Assembly (NCBI GenBank): GCA_037447655.1
Contig: JBBHKE010003464.1
Coordinates: 62,001 to 126,000, forward strand
DNA: 64,000 nucleotides
Direction of reading: 5' to 3'
From: Zygnema cylindricum
Taxonomy: Eukaryota > Streptophyta > Zygnematophyceae > Zygnematales > Zygnemataceae
Shown in pieces: positions 32,769-43,017 of the stretch (the stretch's first letter is position 1; every line of letters begins with the position of its first letter). The notes under the pieces are model-generated. The model saw nothing but the letters and a program-made list of their open reading frames with translations. It was not told the origin of the DNA and ran no database searches. The translations under genes and the position numbers were made by a program.

Positions 32769-33931
32769 CTCCTCATTGATGGCTGTCTTCCACCGGTTCC
32801 TTTATGGGCAGTTTATCGCCTCTACATAAGTTTGAGGTTCATCCAAATGAGATAGTTTTGTTACCTTGTTATTAGCTTGTTTTTCTTGCAGCCTTTTGCT
32901 GCTTCTTCTTCCTCCCTCAAAATTTGTAGCCGGAATAGATGGTTCCCGTGGATTCTTCCGAACAATCTCGGCTTCTCCCCTGTCCCTTAGTTCTGGGTCA
33001 ATTTCCACCAGATCTTCCGCTTCATGCAGAGTTGTCACAGGAGTTTCCACGGCCGAGTCCTTCTCGGTCTGATTTGTTCCTGCAAGAATGTCATCTTCTC
33101 TAAAACCTGGGTAGTTAAGAAGCTCAAAGTCATCTGAATTTTCTGACTCAACTCTGATATTTACTGACTTTGTGTACTTAAAGGGATCCACAGATTTTCC
33201 TTCATCCATAGCTACTAGATGCTTTACTAAGATTATATCTTCCCTTTTCAAATCATAAACCCTGTATCCTTTTACATCCTTATCATATCCTAACAAGTAT
33301 CCCGGTTTTCCTTTAGGATCTAACTTCCAATTAGATCGATCTGTATCTAGACTGAATACTTCACTTCCAAACACCTTTAAGTGAGATATGTCTGGTTTCC
33401 GACCAGTCCATCTCTCATAAGGTGTTTGACCTTTTACAACTGAAGTAGAACTCTATTTTTGAGGTAATTAGCACAGTTCATTGCTTTTGCCCAAAACCTT
33501 TTTCTTATCTTCTTATCCGACAACATACTTCTAGCACTATCACTTAGTGTCCTATTTAATCTTTCAGCTACCCCATTCTGTTCCGAGTTTTCTGGAACTG
33601 TCTTTTGGTGTTGAACTCCATCTTCCCTCACAAAATCCTCAAATTGGTTAGAAGCATATTCTCCACCATTGTCACTTCTTATTCTCTTGATTCGAGTTTC
33701 ATTGAGTTTTTCGCTCCATGCTTTATATTGTCTAAAACAATATTGAGCTTCTGACTTGTTTTTCAAAACCTTGGAATAACGAGACCAATCATCAGTGATA
33801 GTCATCATAAATCTCTTTCCCCCCGGTGAGGGCACTTTGGCCGGTCCCCAAATATCTGTGTGTGCTAAATCTAGATTTTTTTCTCCCTTATAGGTGGCTA
33901 TTTTGGGAAAGGGTAATTTGTGTGCTTTACC
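32769..33931 (-). pseudogene. Element D integrase
   Basis: Integrase core near 33,700-33,930 with HTDIWGP, TITDDWSRYSKV, SDNGGEYASNQF and SEQNGVAERLNR, then the C-terminal part FGSEVFSLDTD, GYLLGYDKDVKGYRVYD. After that a Ser/Glu-rich linker runs to about 32,802. A frameshift near 33,430 separates the core from the tail. It closely matches C. Confidence 0.85.
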
Positions 33932-34636
33932 TTAAGCACATCCACTAAAATCACTTAGATTCTTACTCTCACCGAACTGAATCCCTTCCACCACTCCCAT
34001 CTTTTTCATCTCTCTTAACTTATATAAATTCAGATGCCCGAGCCTCTTATGCCACATCATTATATTATGAACACCAGCATAATAAAGTTTCTTCTTTTCA
34101 TTGCTTAAAATCAGCCTAAACATCCCATGGCTACCTTTCTCAGCAATGAAATAGACTTCCTCCTCAAAACTAGCAGTAAAGACTCCTTTCCTAGTGCTAG
34201 TATCAAAACCCTTATCAACAAATACAGACGTAGAGATGAGGTTTTTGTTCAGCTCCGGAATAAACAATACATCGGAGAATGTAACTATGGATGTCTTTCC
34301 TTCTACTAACATTTTCAGATCTACCGATCCTACAAGAGTAGTAGTGGCTATCCTCCCATTTGCGTACTCTATTTCTACGGTGGGAATCTTTCTTATCTTA
34401 GTGAAAAGATGTTTATCCTTACACATGTGCATGGAGGCACCTGAATCTACAATCCAGCCTGCTTCACCTTTTATTCCACCGAAAGCACATTTCTGCTTTC
34501 GTGGAATTTCTACCTCGTTTGTCGCTTCACACTCCTCATCCACTAGGAGCTCATTGTCCTCGTATTCGGATTTCACCTCATGTACCTGTGTCACAATGGC
34601 CTTTTTCTTTCCAGTCGCGGTTCCCCTGGTCAGCAC
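33932..34636 (-). pseudogene. Element D protease and pre-integrase region
   Basis: An open stretch of 234 codons: an acidic segment (VKSEYEDNELLVDEECEATN), protease site GWIVDSGASMHMC near 34,440, FSDVLFIPELNKNLISTSV and pre-integrase MWHKRLGHLNLYKLREM. It ends with a TAA (33,932-33,934) in place of the Gln in GCAQGK that C retains. The protease site DSG is intact. Confidence 0.86.
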
Positions 34637-35606
34637 CTCCTTTAACTAAAGCTCGGTTAGCTTAGTGCACTCCGCCATATGGTGCCCTGGTTTCTTACAA
34701 AAATGACATAAACCTTTGGGAGCCCTTGGTCAGAACTCGTCGGTCTGATTTTTCTGCTCCCCCCCTCTGTAACTTCCGATCGGTCTCCGCGAATACTTGT
34801 TCCTCCAATCGGTCCTTACAGCCAAGGCCTGCCCACTCTTTCCTCCCCTTCGGATCTCAATCGTATTCTCCTGAACAAGAATCATTCCTACCACTGAGTT
34901 CTATATCCACCTGATGTCCGCCAAGTCTTGCACACGGTTGACTATGTTCTCAAAACTCATCGGGTCACTTCATCAGTAAATAGTTTACCTTTTCCTTTTC
35001 ACTGAATTCTTTTCCAACACTCTCTAGCTCCATGAAAAGTGAAGCAAGCTCATTGCAAAAATCCATCATTTTCCCCCATTTGTAAACATACTTCTTAATT
35101 TTCTGATCATCCAACTATTGTTGCTAAATTGTACCACTTCGATACATCTCTATGAGAGCCATCCAAAGATCAGATGCCCTTTCTACCTACAAATGAGGAC
35201 ATGCAAGCCCTTGAGTAAGATGCCGGAGGATGAAGTGCTTTGCCGCCATATTGTTGAAGACCCAAGTATCATTATCATTCTCCTCGTTCCTCGGAATAGT
35301 TGACATGAATGTCGAACCAGTTGCTAATGGTGTGGTCGTCTCCTTCTCTTTTCCTTTGTCCACCACCTCCCCTTCCTTTATCTCTTCCGTTGAAAATGAA
35401 TCTGCTTTCCTGGTGAATCTGCTTCCTCCCAACCTTGGAGGGATTCCAAGACTTGAAAGACGCCCCACTCGTCCACTCACTATCCCCCAAAACCTTTTCT
35501 CGCATAGAGCATCTGTCATCATACTTTCTTAGTATATGAAGCCAGTTCCATGAAAAATGCGTACCCTAGAGGGTGGGCCCATAACCTGCAGCTCTGAGAC
35601 CTCCAT
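34637..35606 (-). pseudogene. Element D gag, starting inside the LTR
   Basis: The ATG at 35,606 lies in the LTR. The frame reads MEVSELQ, crosses the primer site as VMG, continues PPSRVRIFHG, meets a TAA, then goes on in the same frame as MMTDALCEKRFWGIVSG. It has the capsid segment AAKHFILRHLTQGL near 35,200, then a decayed stretch, and the zinc knuckle CHFCKKPGHHMAEC at about 34,665-34,715. Frameshifts occur in 34,720-35,180. The in-frame run from the LTR into the conserved capsid sequence is the clearest support for the LTR-internal start in this lineage. Confidence 0.82.
35572..35586 (-). other. Element D primer binding site (initiator tRNA-Met anticodon arm)
   Basis: GGTTATGGGCCCACC on the minus strand, identical to element C and adjacent to the LTR end at 35,587. 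Confidence 0.85.
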
Positions 35607-36652
35607 AGATCCTCATAATGGACAGCTTGCAAGAAGCCTCCAGGATAACCCTGCACCTTTTGTGTTTCAGCTAGAATAAATGCCACTTTGGCAGACAAAA
35701 ACTTTGACCACCCTCATCCTTGTGAAGGCAAGACTCCCTTGAGTCGATAGCAAAAAAAATCTTTGAATTTGCTCCCCTGAGCAGTATGTTATGGAGGGTC
35801 AAAGTTGACCTTTTGTACAGAAGCTCTGTGGGAGAGAGGGTCCTATCTACCAATTTTTTCTAAGTCCTATCTCTTTCTAAAACCCTATGTAATGATGTAA
35901 GGCACCAATCATATTACACTGTTGTACACAAAAGTAGAGCTGCCGGTGTATTTTTTGTACAAATATTGTACAACATGGCCTAAATGTCAACATATGTCAT
36001 ATCCGGATTCGGTCCCGTAATCCGCGGAGATGCCGGATTCCAATGTTATTGTGCCACGTGTCATCCGATGTGGCGATGACCACAAACCGCCGAGATTCTC
36101 TTCCGCGATCTCGGCATTCTTCCCACCCTTCCGATTGAATGCAGATTTCAATCTTAGCCGTCATAAATACTTGCGCGGTATTTGTTTCGTTTAAAGAAAT
36201 AAATGCGCGGTACTCGTTTCTTATCCGTACCGTAATCCGTACTTTTACATAATTGAATCTATGTATCTCGTAAACAGTTATCGTTAAATCAATTATTGTA
36301 GGTGGTAACATTTAAATAACTAATAAACCCTATAGCATATAACTTTAGTCCGAAACTTAATGGATTAGTCTACCGCTACCGGCGGCTTTATCGGACGGTA
36401 GGTACCAGAATCAAATCCTGGATTCGACATCCACCGTTTTAGTAAATAAACTACCTATCAGTAAATCAACTAATGTATTCCCGTAAACCTCTGGATAGCC
36501 TAGGTAGCCATGGCTCTAGCTTCCTCTCCAACTTCTCAGTGACATCAACAAGTGTGGGAGTTGGAGAGAGAAGTTAGAGGCAGACTGCCTCGGCTTCTTT
36601 CTGCATTTCATTATAGACCTAGAAAATACTAAAAGAACCATCAATTTCTACA
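35587..36652 (-). repeat. Element D 5' LTR
   Basis: Starts TGTAGAAATTGATGG at 36,652 (minus strand) and ends CAGAGCTGCA at 35,587. CACGTG lies at 36,055-36,060. It pairs with 30,237-31,241, but with visible divergence and no shared flanking duplication. Confidence 0.86.
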
Positions 36653-36718
36653 TTCTCTAGCCCGAGCGTGAGAAGTGGTTCGGCCTCGGGGCGGCCTACT
36701 GGTAGTAGTATCCTCGAA

Positions 36719-37310
36719 CTAAGTGGTATGAGACCGAGAAGGAGGCACCCTCCCGGATCGTTCTGGTACAGACTTAGAATAATTGCTTTCAAGGGAACTG
36801 CTTAGTATCTCCATTACCCCTCCCACCGACCGGACTACCCGAGTTCGATCAGTGCAAGCTACCATCTGAACTAACTCCTTCTTTACCTTCAACTCGTGCT
36901 CATTGTGAAGGGCAAAAAGTTCCTTTCTACCTAGCCGATAAGGATCCGCAAAAATGTCAGGGTCTATTAGGATTTCAGCTTTGGGCACCTTAGACCGAAT
37001 ATGGAAACCAAGTTTTGGGAAGTGACTCGAGAATGGTTCTTTATGAGTTAACCCTTTCTTCAGGGCAGTAGGAGACGACTTCTTCCTCTCCTCGGCCTGG
37101 GCCCTAGCGGCCTTGGCTAAAGATGGGAATTGCTCCAGAGTCAGGCTAGGTGGAGGTGGAGGAGCAAGTGCCCCAGATGGTTTTTTAGCCGAAAAATCAA
37201 AGATGACGCAAATGGGACGGATTCCTTTGACATCTGAGACCCTTTTTCCTATACGACCGTATCCGATATACCCTGATCTACGGATCGGATATCCGGAGTT
37301 CCTTCTCTGA
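36719..37310 (-). pseudogene. Unidentified coding-like stretch, possible gypsy gag N-terminus
   Basis: A frame of about 190 codons without a stop. It reads GKRVSDVKGIRPICVIFDFS, AKKPSGALAPPPPP, SLTLEQFPSLAKAARAQAEE, KVPKAEILIDPDIFADPYRL and ELFALHNEHELKVKKELV. No family is recognised. The Pro-rich linker followed by charged helical sequence is compatible with a Gag N-terminal region. Its orientation and position next to element D fit the missing upstream part of G2 gag. No clear start is seen, and no host homology is evident to me. It could equally be a small decayed host gene. Confidence 0.35.
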
Positions 37311-38639
37311 GGCCTCTCCCCCTACCATTGAGTGATGGAGGACGGGAAGGGGACCTGACAGGAAATGGAACTTCTAACTCCTCTTTAAAAAAAGTAATGT
37401 ACCAAAAACTGAAGCTCCTACCCCCCCTAATCGAAGGAGACAGGTGACTTTTCACTACTGTGCTAATCCGCCGAAAGCCAAACAAATGCTACTCAAAACC
37501 CATTTTATCGTCCGAGAGATGCCAAAAATCCCCTCCGGCCTCAATACCTTTAGAGCAAAAAGGGACCCTAAGCGAGTACAAAGATGAACTTCCACGCAAA
37601 AATATAATAAACAATCAAAGATAATAGGTTGTTTCACATTTAACAATATTACCTTTCCCCGTTAAATAGAATATAAGGTGCAATTATGAATAATAGCAAA
37701 GCAAGCTCAACATACCACGACAATAAAAGATGACACAAAGCAGAGACGACCTCTCCTACAATGGTACTGAAACCAGGTAAGATCCTCCTTAACCCCTCGG
37801 GTTCCGCGGCTCAGATCTGACAAGACTCTTCTCAGTTTCAAGCAGCAAAAAACCAGAATCTCCCAAAAAGAGGGATAGTACCAACCACCCGACCGAACTA
37901 CGATTCCCACAAAAAGACAGATTCCAAAACAGAGATGGTAATAGAGTCCAAACACGCAAGCCAAAAGTTCTCCAATATAAGGTTTGCTTGGAATTTCCTG
38001 GAGGTTTTCTCAAGAGACAGTAGTGAAATGCAACTTGTTTCCTTTGGAACGAAGTGCCTTATGCATCAAAGTTTGTTCGGTTGCAAGTACAAAAGCTCAA
38101 CGTCATGCCACTAGCAAATCAGCGGAAAGCAGATGCTATTAAACTGACATAGGACAAATCAATGTACTACACATGGGGTCTAAAGTTATACTTCCAACTG
38201 CGGCTAGATCCGCGGCCGAATGTCAAAGTTGGTTCCACGATTAGATGACAAAGTACTGATATGACGCGAAAACGCCAAAATTTGACCTAAGTTCATTAAT
38301 GGACCCTAGGTCGGTTGAACCTAAACCGAAGTCCTACTGACTCCTTGCACAATAATCTAAATAACAATCCCAAAAGTTACGTGGAATTCCACAATGTACC
38401 CTCCACTAGGGCTAGTGGAAATTGGTCGGAACTGCCATCTTTGAGACGGAAGAACTTTGCGGTCCGACCTCCGTTGGGCGTCAACTGAAGTGCGTTGCGC
38501 TCACTATTGGGGATACCAAGAAAAGGTTTAGAGTTACCCGCCTCCGTTTCCATACACTGGTGACGGTACAAGGTTGAAAAGGCCCATAAATCCTGGAAAA
38601 TTGAAGGTGTGGCGAAACCGCACACGAGCTTGACAACAA
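37311..38639. other. No recognisable gene
   Basis: Short open frames on both strands show no domain or convincing composition. It may include the LTR or leader of the gypsy family, but I found no paired copy inside the window. Confidence 0.4.
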
Positions 38640-39295
38640 GCTGTGGTACCTTCTGTACGGTAGGTGTACGACGGGCTTAGCCGGAGACGTCTGTCACCCT
38701 TTAACTTGTTCTGAAGTACTCCATGAATTCCGCAAAGCAATGTAGGTCTGCCACGTGTTATCTGATGAAGTTATGTCCAAAAACCGCCAAAATAACCATT
38801 CCGTGATGTCGGCCCTCATGCGAGCCGTCCGCTGTAGACCGTCTTTTAATGTCGTCCGTTCGAACAAATGTTTGGTACATTTGTTTTGTGCGGGGTATCG
38901 TACAACTGGTTCCATGTTATGCTACGTCTCTATAGCCAATTAAATGGTTTATGGTACACTAACATCTATAAGTAGATATCTCTAAATACTTCAACGATCT
39001 TCTACGACTTACCGGTTAGAGCGGACGGTTACACCTCGCTCTATCGGTCAAAGGTTCGAGTCCTACCGGACTCACCTTTTTGTGTAAAAGTAACTTTGTC
39101 ACTCTTATTCTCCCCTATCTAAATGTCGTCCCCTCCCTCAGCCATGTCATCTTCTCTCTCTCCTAAGTCTTCAGTGACTACAACAAGTGTGGGAACTTAA
39201 GAGAGAGATTAGGGGTCAGGTGGACTAACTATCTAATCTATTTTCTTTTCTATTTAAAGACCTAGAATATACCTCATAAATTTATAATTTCTACA
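38640..39295 (-). repeat. Diverged LTR relic of the C/D copia lineage
   Basis: Aligns with D LTR positions from about 35,930 to 36,652: CCACGTGTTATCTGATG then AAACCGCC near 38,751-38,790, and the AG/CT inverted pair near 39,150-39,210. It ends in AATTTCTACA at 39,295, the shared LTR start. It has a good tRNA-like B-box, GGTTCGAGTCC, at 39,053-39,063. The U5 end cannot be followed left of 38,640. Confidence 0.7.
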
Positions 39296-39549
39296 AAAAA
39301 ACGTGCACTGGGTTTTTTTTTTTGGTACTCTGCGCACAAAAATTGTCAAAAACTACCAGCACATGCGACAATATCTGCCTATTCGCTCACCTCATGGAAC
39401 TTTATTTAAAATCACCTCGCGACGTTATTTTATATAAAGTTTGAAGATGAGCTGGAAGGACGCGAAAGTGGGTCGAAACGCGTTAGCCGACAAACCGCAT
39501 CGCGCTAGACAACAAACTCGAGTACATGTAAAGTTTCAAGGTAACGCAA

Positions 39550-39795
39550 CTTGTACCGTGGTAATTTCAATTTTTTGGTACGGCAGCGGATTTTCTTGTT
39601 CTTTTTCTAAATTATGGAGGAAACGACATAAAATAACTATAACTTTAACACATGCAAAAGTACCTTTGAACTTGTATGGTGGTAATTTCATTTTTTTGGT
39701 ACGGTAGCGGATTTTCTTGTTTTTTTTTTTTCTGAGTTATGGAAGAAAACAACAGAAAATAACTGTAACTTTAACACATGCAAAAGTACCTTTAG
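39550..39795. repeat. Two tandem copies of a roughly 120-bp unit
   Basis: Positions 39,550-39,669 and 39,670-39,795 repeat a sequence with GGTAATTTCA, TTTGGTACGG.AGCGGATTTT, TAACTTTAACACATGCAAAA. A diverged relative of the surrounding sequence lies at 54,000-54,230 (GTGGGTCGAAA, GACGCAAATTGTAC-type blocks). Confidence 0.75.
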
Positions 39796-40404
39796 CCACA
39801 TAGGGACGTACCCTTACTCAGAATTGCGTAGTTGAATATCGTGTCGTCCGTTTTTATTTGACAATACTGTATTTGTTGAAAGGCAGAGGTCGCAATCGGG
39901 TACCAAAATCCGTATCGACTGGTACCCGCCCGCCCGCGTCTAATTCGGAACTGATTCGGGTGCCAAATTTTGGGGAGCGGCCGGATTCGGCAGGGTAATT
40001 CATAAAGAAAAAAAACAGGTTACGGTAGGGCCGGGTAAGCAATTTACGAAAATAATTGAAGGTTTTGTATGTACGTTCCACTACAGTAATGTACAGCCTA
40101 CGTTTGTTACGAGGCCTATTAGTTAAGAAAACCTTGTGTCACTGTATCCACACCGTAAAGTAAAAGTCCCACACGGCGTAATCGGGTAACTCAATAGGTT
40201 CATAAGATTTGTTTTGTATTTTTTTATAATAAAAAAAAGACAAGACAGAAATAAAATAACCCTAAACATACGGTCGCGTGGAGAAAATGAGGTGTGGTCT
40301 CAATCAGGATGCTCGCGCGTGCAAAAAATTGCAAGGTTCAGTATAGTATTGTCCATACTATACATTTGTACTCTTGTATGGTGGAAGGTATGTGGGAGAC
40401 GTAC

Positions 40405-41138
40405 CATTAATTTTGTACTTATTCGAGTACGGGCACGTACGGGTAGTCGCGAGAAATCGAGTTTTGGCTAAACATTTTATTTTGAAAACGCGTATGGGGT
40501 ACCGGGTAAAAAATTTAAGAGCGTGACATAACGTGGGCAGATTTCGGGTGTTCGGATTAAAAAAAAAAATGTCGGATTCGGGTATCGTAAATTTTGACTT
40601 TTGCGACCTCGGCTGATAAGTACGGTATTCTACTGTAGTGTTATGTATCGATAAATTGGATACGTGATACAATCGGTTATTGAACGGTGAAGTTTTTTAT
40701 ATATCACTACGAGACCAGCAAAAACTTATGGCCGATAATTATCGGTTGGGGCATTGGTGCTACAAATAGTACGGAATCTATGGTACAAAAATAAAGTACG
40801 AAATGAGATACGGAGATCTCGCAACAGGAGGGGATAGGGGCTTTTGGAAAACCTTTCACAATCCATTCCGTACCACGGTACGAAGTTATCACTTATAGTT
40901 ATCGCCGATGTTTTTCAGTAATTCATAGCAAAGGTCGCAAAAGTCAAAATTTTACATAACCGAAACCAACCGTTTTTTTTTTCAAAATCTGAGTAACTGA
41001 CGCCCAACCGGGTTATGTCACGATCCAAAATTGTTAACCGTTAATCGACCAGTGTTTACAAAAATAAAAGTTTACTGAAACTCGATTTCTCGCGACTAAC
41101 CGTACCCGCCCGTAATCGAAAAAGTACAAAATTAGAAT
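40405..41138. repeat. Imperfect fold-back (long inverted repeat) element
   Basis: The segment 40,405-40,625 is an imperfect inverted copy of 40,925-41,138. Shared blocks in mirrored order include TAATTTTGTACTT, AGTCGCGAGAAATCGAGTTT, CGTGACATAAC and TTTTGACTTTTGCGACC. The 300-bp centre has no recognised gene. It resembles a non-autonomous fold-back or MITE-like element; no target duplication could be assigned. Confidence 0.65.
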
Positions 41139-41295
41139 GCTCATTGTTATTAGCGTTAACTATCTATTACTGTTAATGAAAAATTATGATTAATAACACT
41201 TTTTAATACAAGGAGACGTGGCAGGTTATAATCCACGTCTTTAAATAGTAAAGACTATAAATAGTAGCGACTTATTAACACTAATAACAATGAGC
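41139..41295. repeat. Small terminal-inverted-repeat element (157 bp)
   Basis: The ends GCTCATTGTTATTAGCGTTA and the inverted copy of GCTCATTGTTATTAGTGTTA differ at one of 20 positions. It lies directly against the fold-back element. It has no coding capacity, and a flanking duplication is not clear. Confidence 0.65.
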
Positions 41296-42977
41296 GATGT
41301 AGTGGTACATCTCCCTTTGCGTGTAACTCTTAGTCTTAATTATTATAATTTTGCGTGTTTCTCTTATATTAATGTTTAAACTCTTATGTTAATGTTTTTT
41401 CTCTCGCAAATCTAAAATTTTCGCTACATGTTTTGGAGGGTTTTTTTTTCGACTACGATACTATGTTATGAATTATGCTAAAAAGGTAAAGTTTTTATTA
41501 TGTAAGCTTAAAAAAAAATCTTAGTTTTTCACATAGAAAATCAAGTAGCAAAAAACATAGTGTGATAGGCAAAAAAAACAAAAAATATTTTGTAGTATCA
41601 AATATAGAAATAAACAAATAACAACCTCGTTCTATTTTCGACTCTATTATACAAATTCTCGACCTCAAACTTAAAAACTACACAAAATCTATAAATCTAA
41701 ATTTGGTATACATACGACGCTTTGGTAATTTGATAAAAATAAGCATTCCGGTTTAAAAAAAAAGCAAAATAACACTAGAAAAATTGTGAAATACAACAAA
41801 AATTTCAAAGGAAAAAAAACAATATAACTAATACTAAAAAAATAACAATAATTAGAAAACAAACAAAATAAAAAACTATGCATTTAAAAGATCTCGGTTG
41901 GATCTAACACACAAAAGATCACTAACAATTGAAGCCGCTAGTGAGCTCCTCTTTTTTGTTATCGTGTTCTCGGCATCCGAAAAATTGCATTCGAACATGG
42001 AACTAGAAGCCGGAATAGGTAGAATAGATCTAGCAACACAGACTAGAATAGGAAATCCTCCATATTTCGCACGTACGTTTGATTTTTTTTCCACCATTCA
42101 AGTATGTTAAAGTTCAATCTTTCGTCGTTGATTAATTTTAAATCAAAATAACGTTTCATTTCATCGTTAACGAGCGTTTTTTTTGTCGGTGGAATTCTCT
42201 CTCCCTCTCTCCCCCCCAAAAACATTTGTGTCTTTTACCTCTTCGACTCTGGGAGGCGTTTTTGCAAATCACTTCTATCTTTCACTCACTCCCTCTCTCT
42301 CTTGCTCCCGTTCGCTCCCTCTCTCTCCCCCCTCTTCGACTTAGGGAGGACTTTTTCGAGGGTCCCTCCCTTTAACTGACTACCATCCCTCTCTCTCGCC
42401 TCTCTCTCCCTTTCTCTTCCTCTGTCTCCCTCTCTCTCCCCCCTAAAAAAAAAATTTTTTTACCTCTTCGCATCTGGGAGGCGTTTTTGCGAGTCCCTTC
42501 TCCTCTCTCCCTCTCCTCCTCTCCCCTCTCTCTCTCCCTCCCTCTCTTCCCCCTGCAAAATAAAAAAAAATCTCTTACCTCCTCCAACCTGGGCGGCGCT
42601 ACTGCCAGTCCCTTGAGTTTCAGAAAAGTACGAAAAATGTACGAAAAAATGAGAAACTGGAGAGGCCTCCACTCTAGGGCCTTAGTCGCAGCGATCCATA
42701 GGGCCTAGATAGAGAGAGGGAGAGAGAGAGAGGCAGAAGGGAGAGGGAGAAAAAATTAAAAACTGGAGAGGCCTCCACTCTAAAGCTTTAGCCGCTACGA
42801 TCCATAGAGCCTATAAAATAAAGGAAAAGAAGGAGATGGGGAGAGAGAGGGAGAGGGGCGGGAGAGAGAGGGAAAAAAGTCTCTCCAAAAGAGAGACTTA
42901 GCCGCCACCATTCATATGGCCAAAAGAATAAAAGAAAAGAGGGAGGGGGAGAGGGAGAGTGAGAGAAAGAGAGAGAC

Positions 42978-43017
<40 letters not shown>

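Larger units (their letters stand above)
30237..36652 (-). mobile_element. Ty1/copia element D
   Basis: A copia element of the same lineage as C, on the minus strand, 6,416 bp. The 5' LTR is 35,587-36,652, the primer site 35,572-35,586, and the polypurine tract (TTTGGGGAG) ends at 31,242. The 3' LTR is 30,237-31,241. Proteins match C throughout. The expected 5-bp duplication is not found: GATCA lies on the left and TTCTC on the right. This may mean deletion at one flank, or that the two LTRs come from different insertions joined by recombination. It is inactivated by stops, frameshifts and a YVDD-to-SVDD change. Confidence 0.87.

Noticed and set aside
36719-36988. Bacterial or organellar insert
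   Set aside because: No bacterial family motifs, ribosome binding sites or operon-like spacing; the context is entirely retrotransposon sequence.
39008-39077. A functional tRNA gene
   Set aside because: A convincing B-box is present, but acceptor and anticodon stems do not pair properly; it is part of a diverged LTR.
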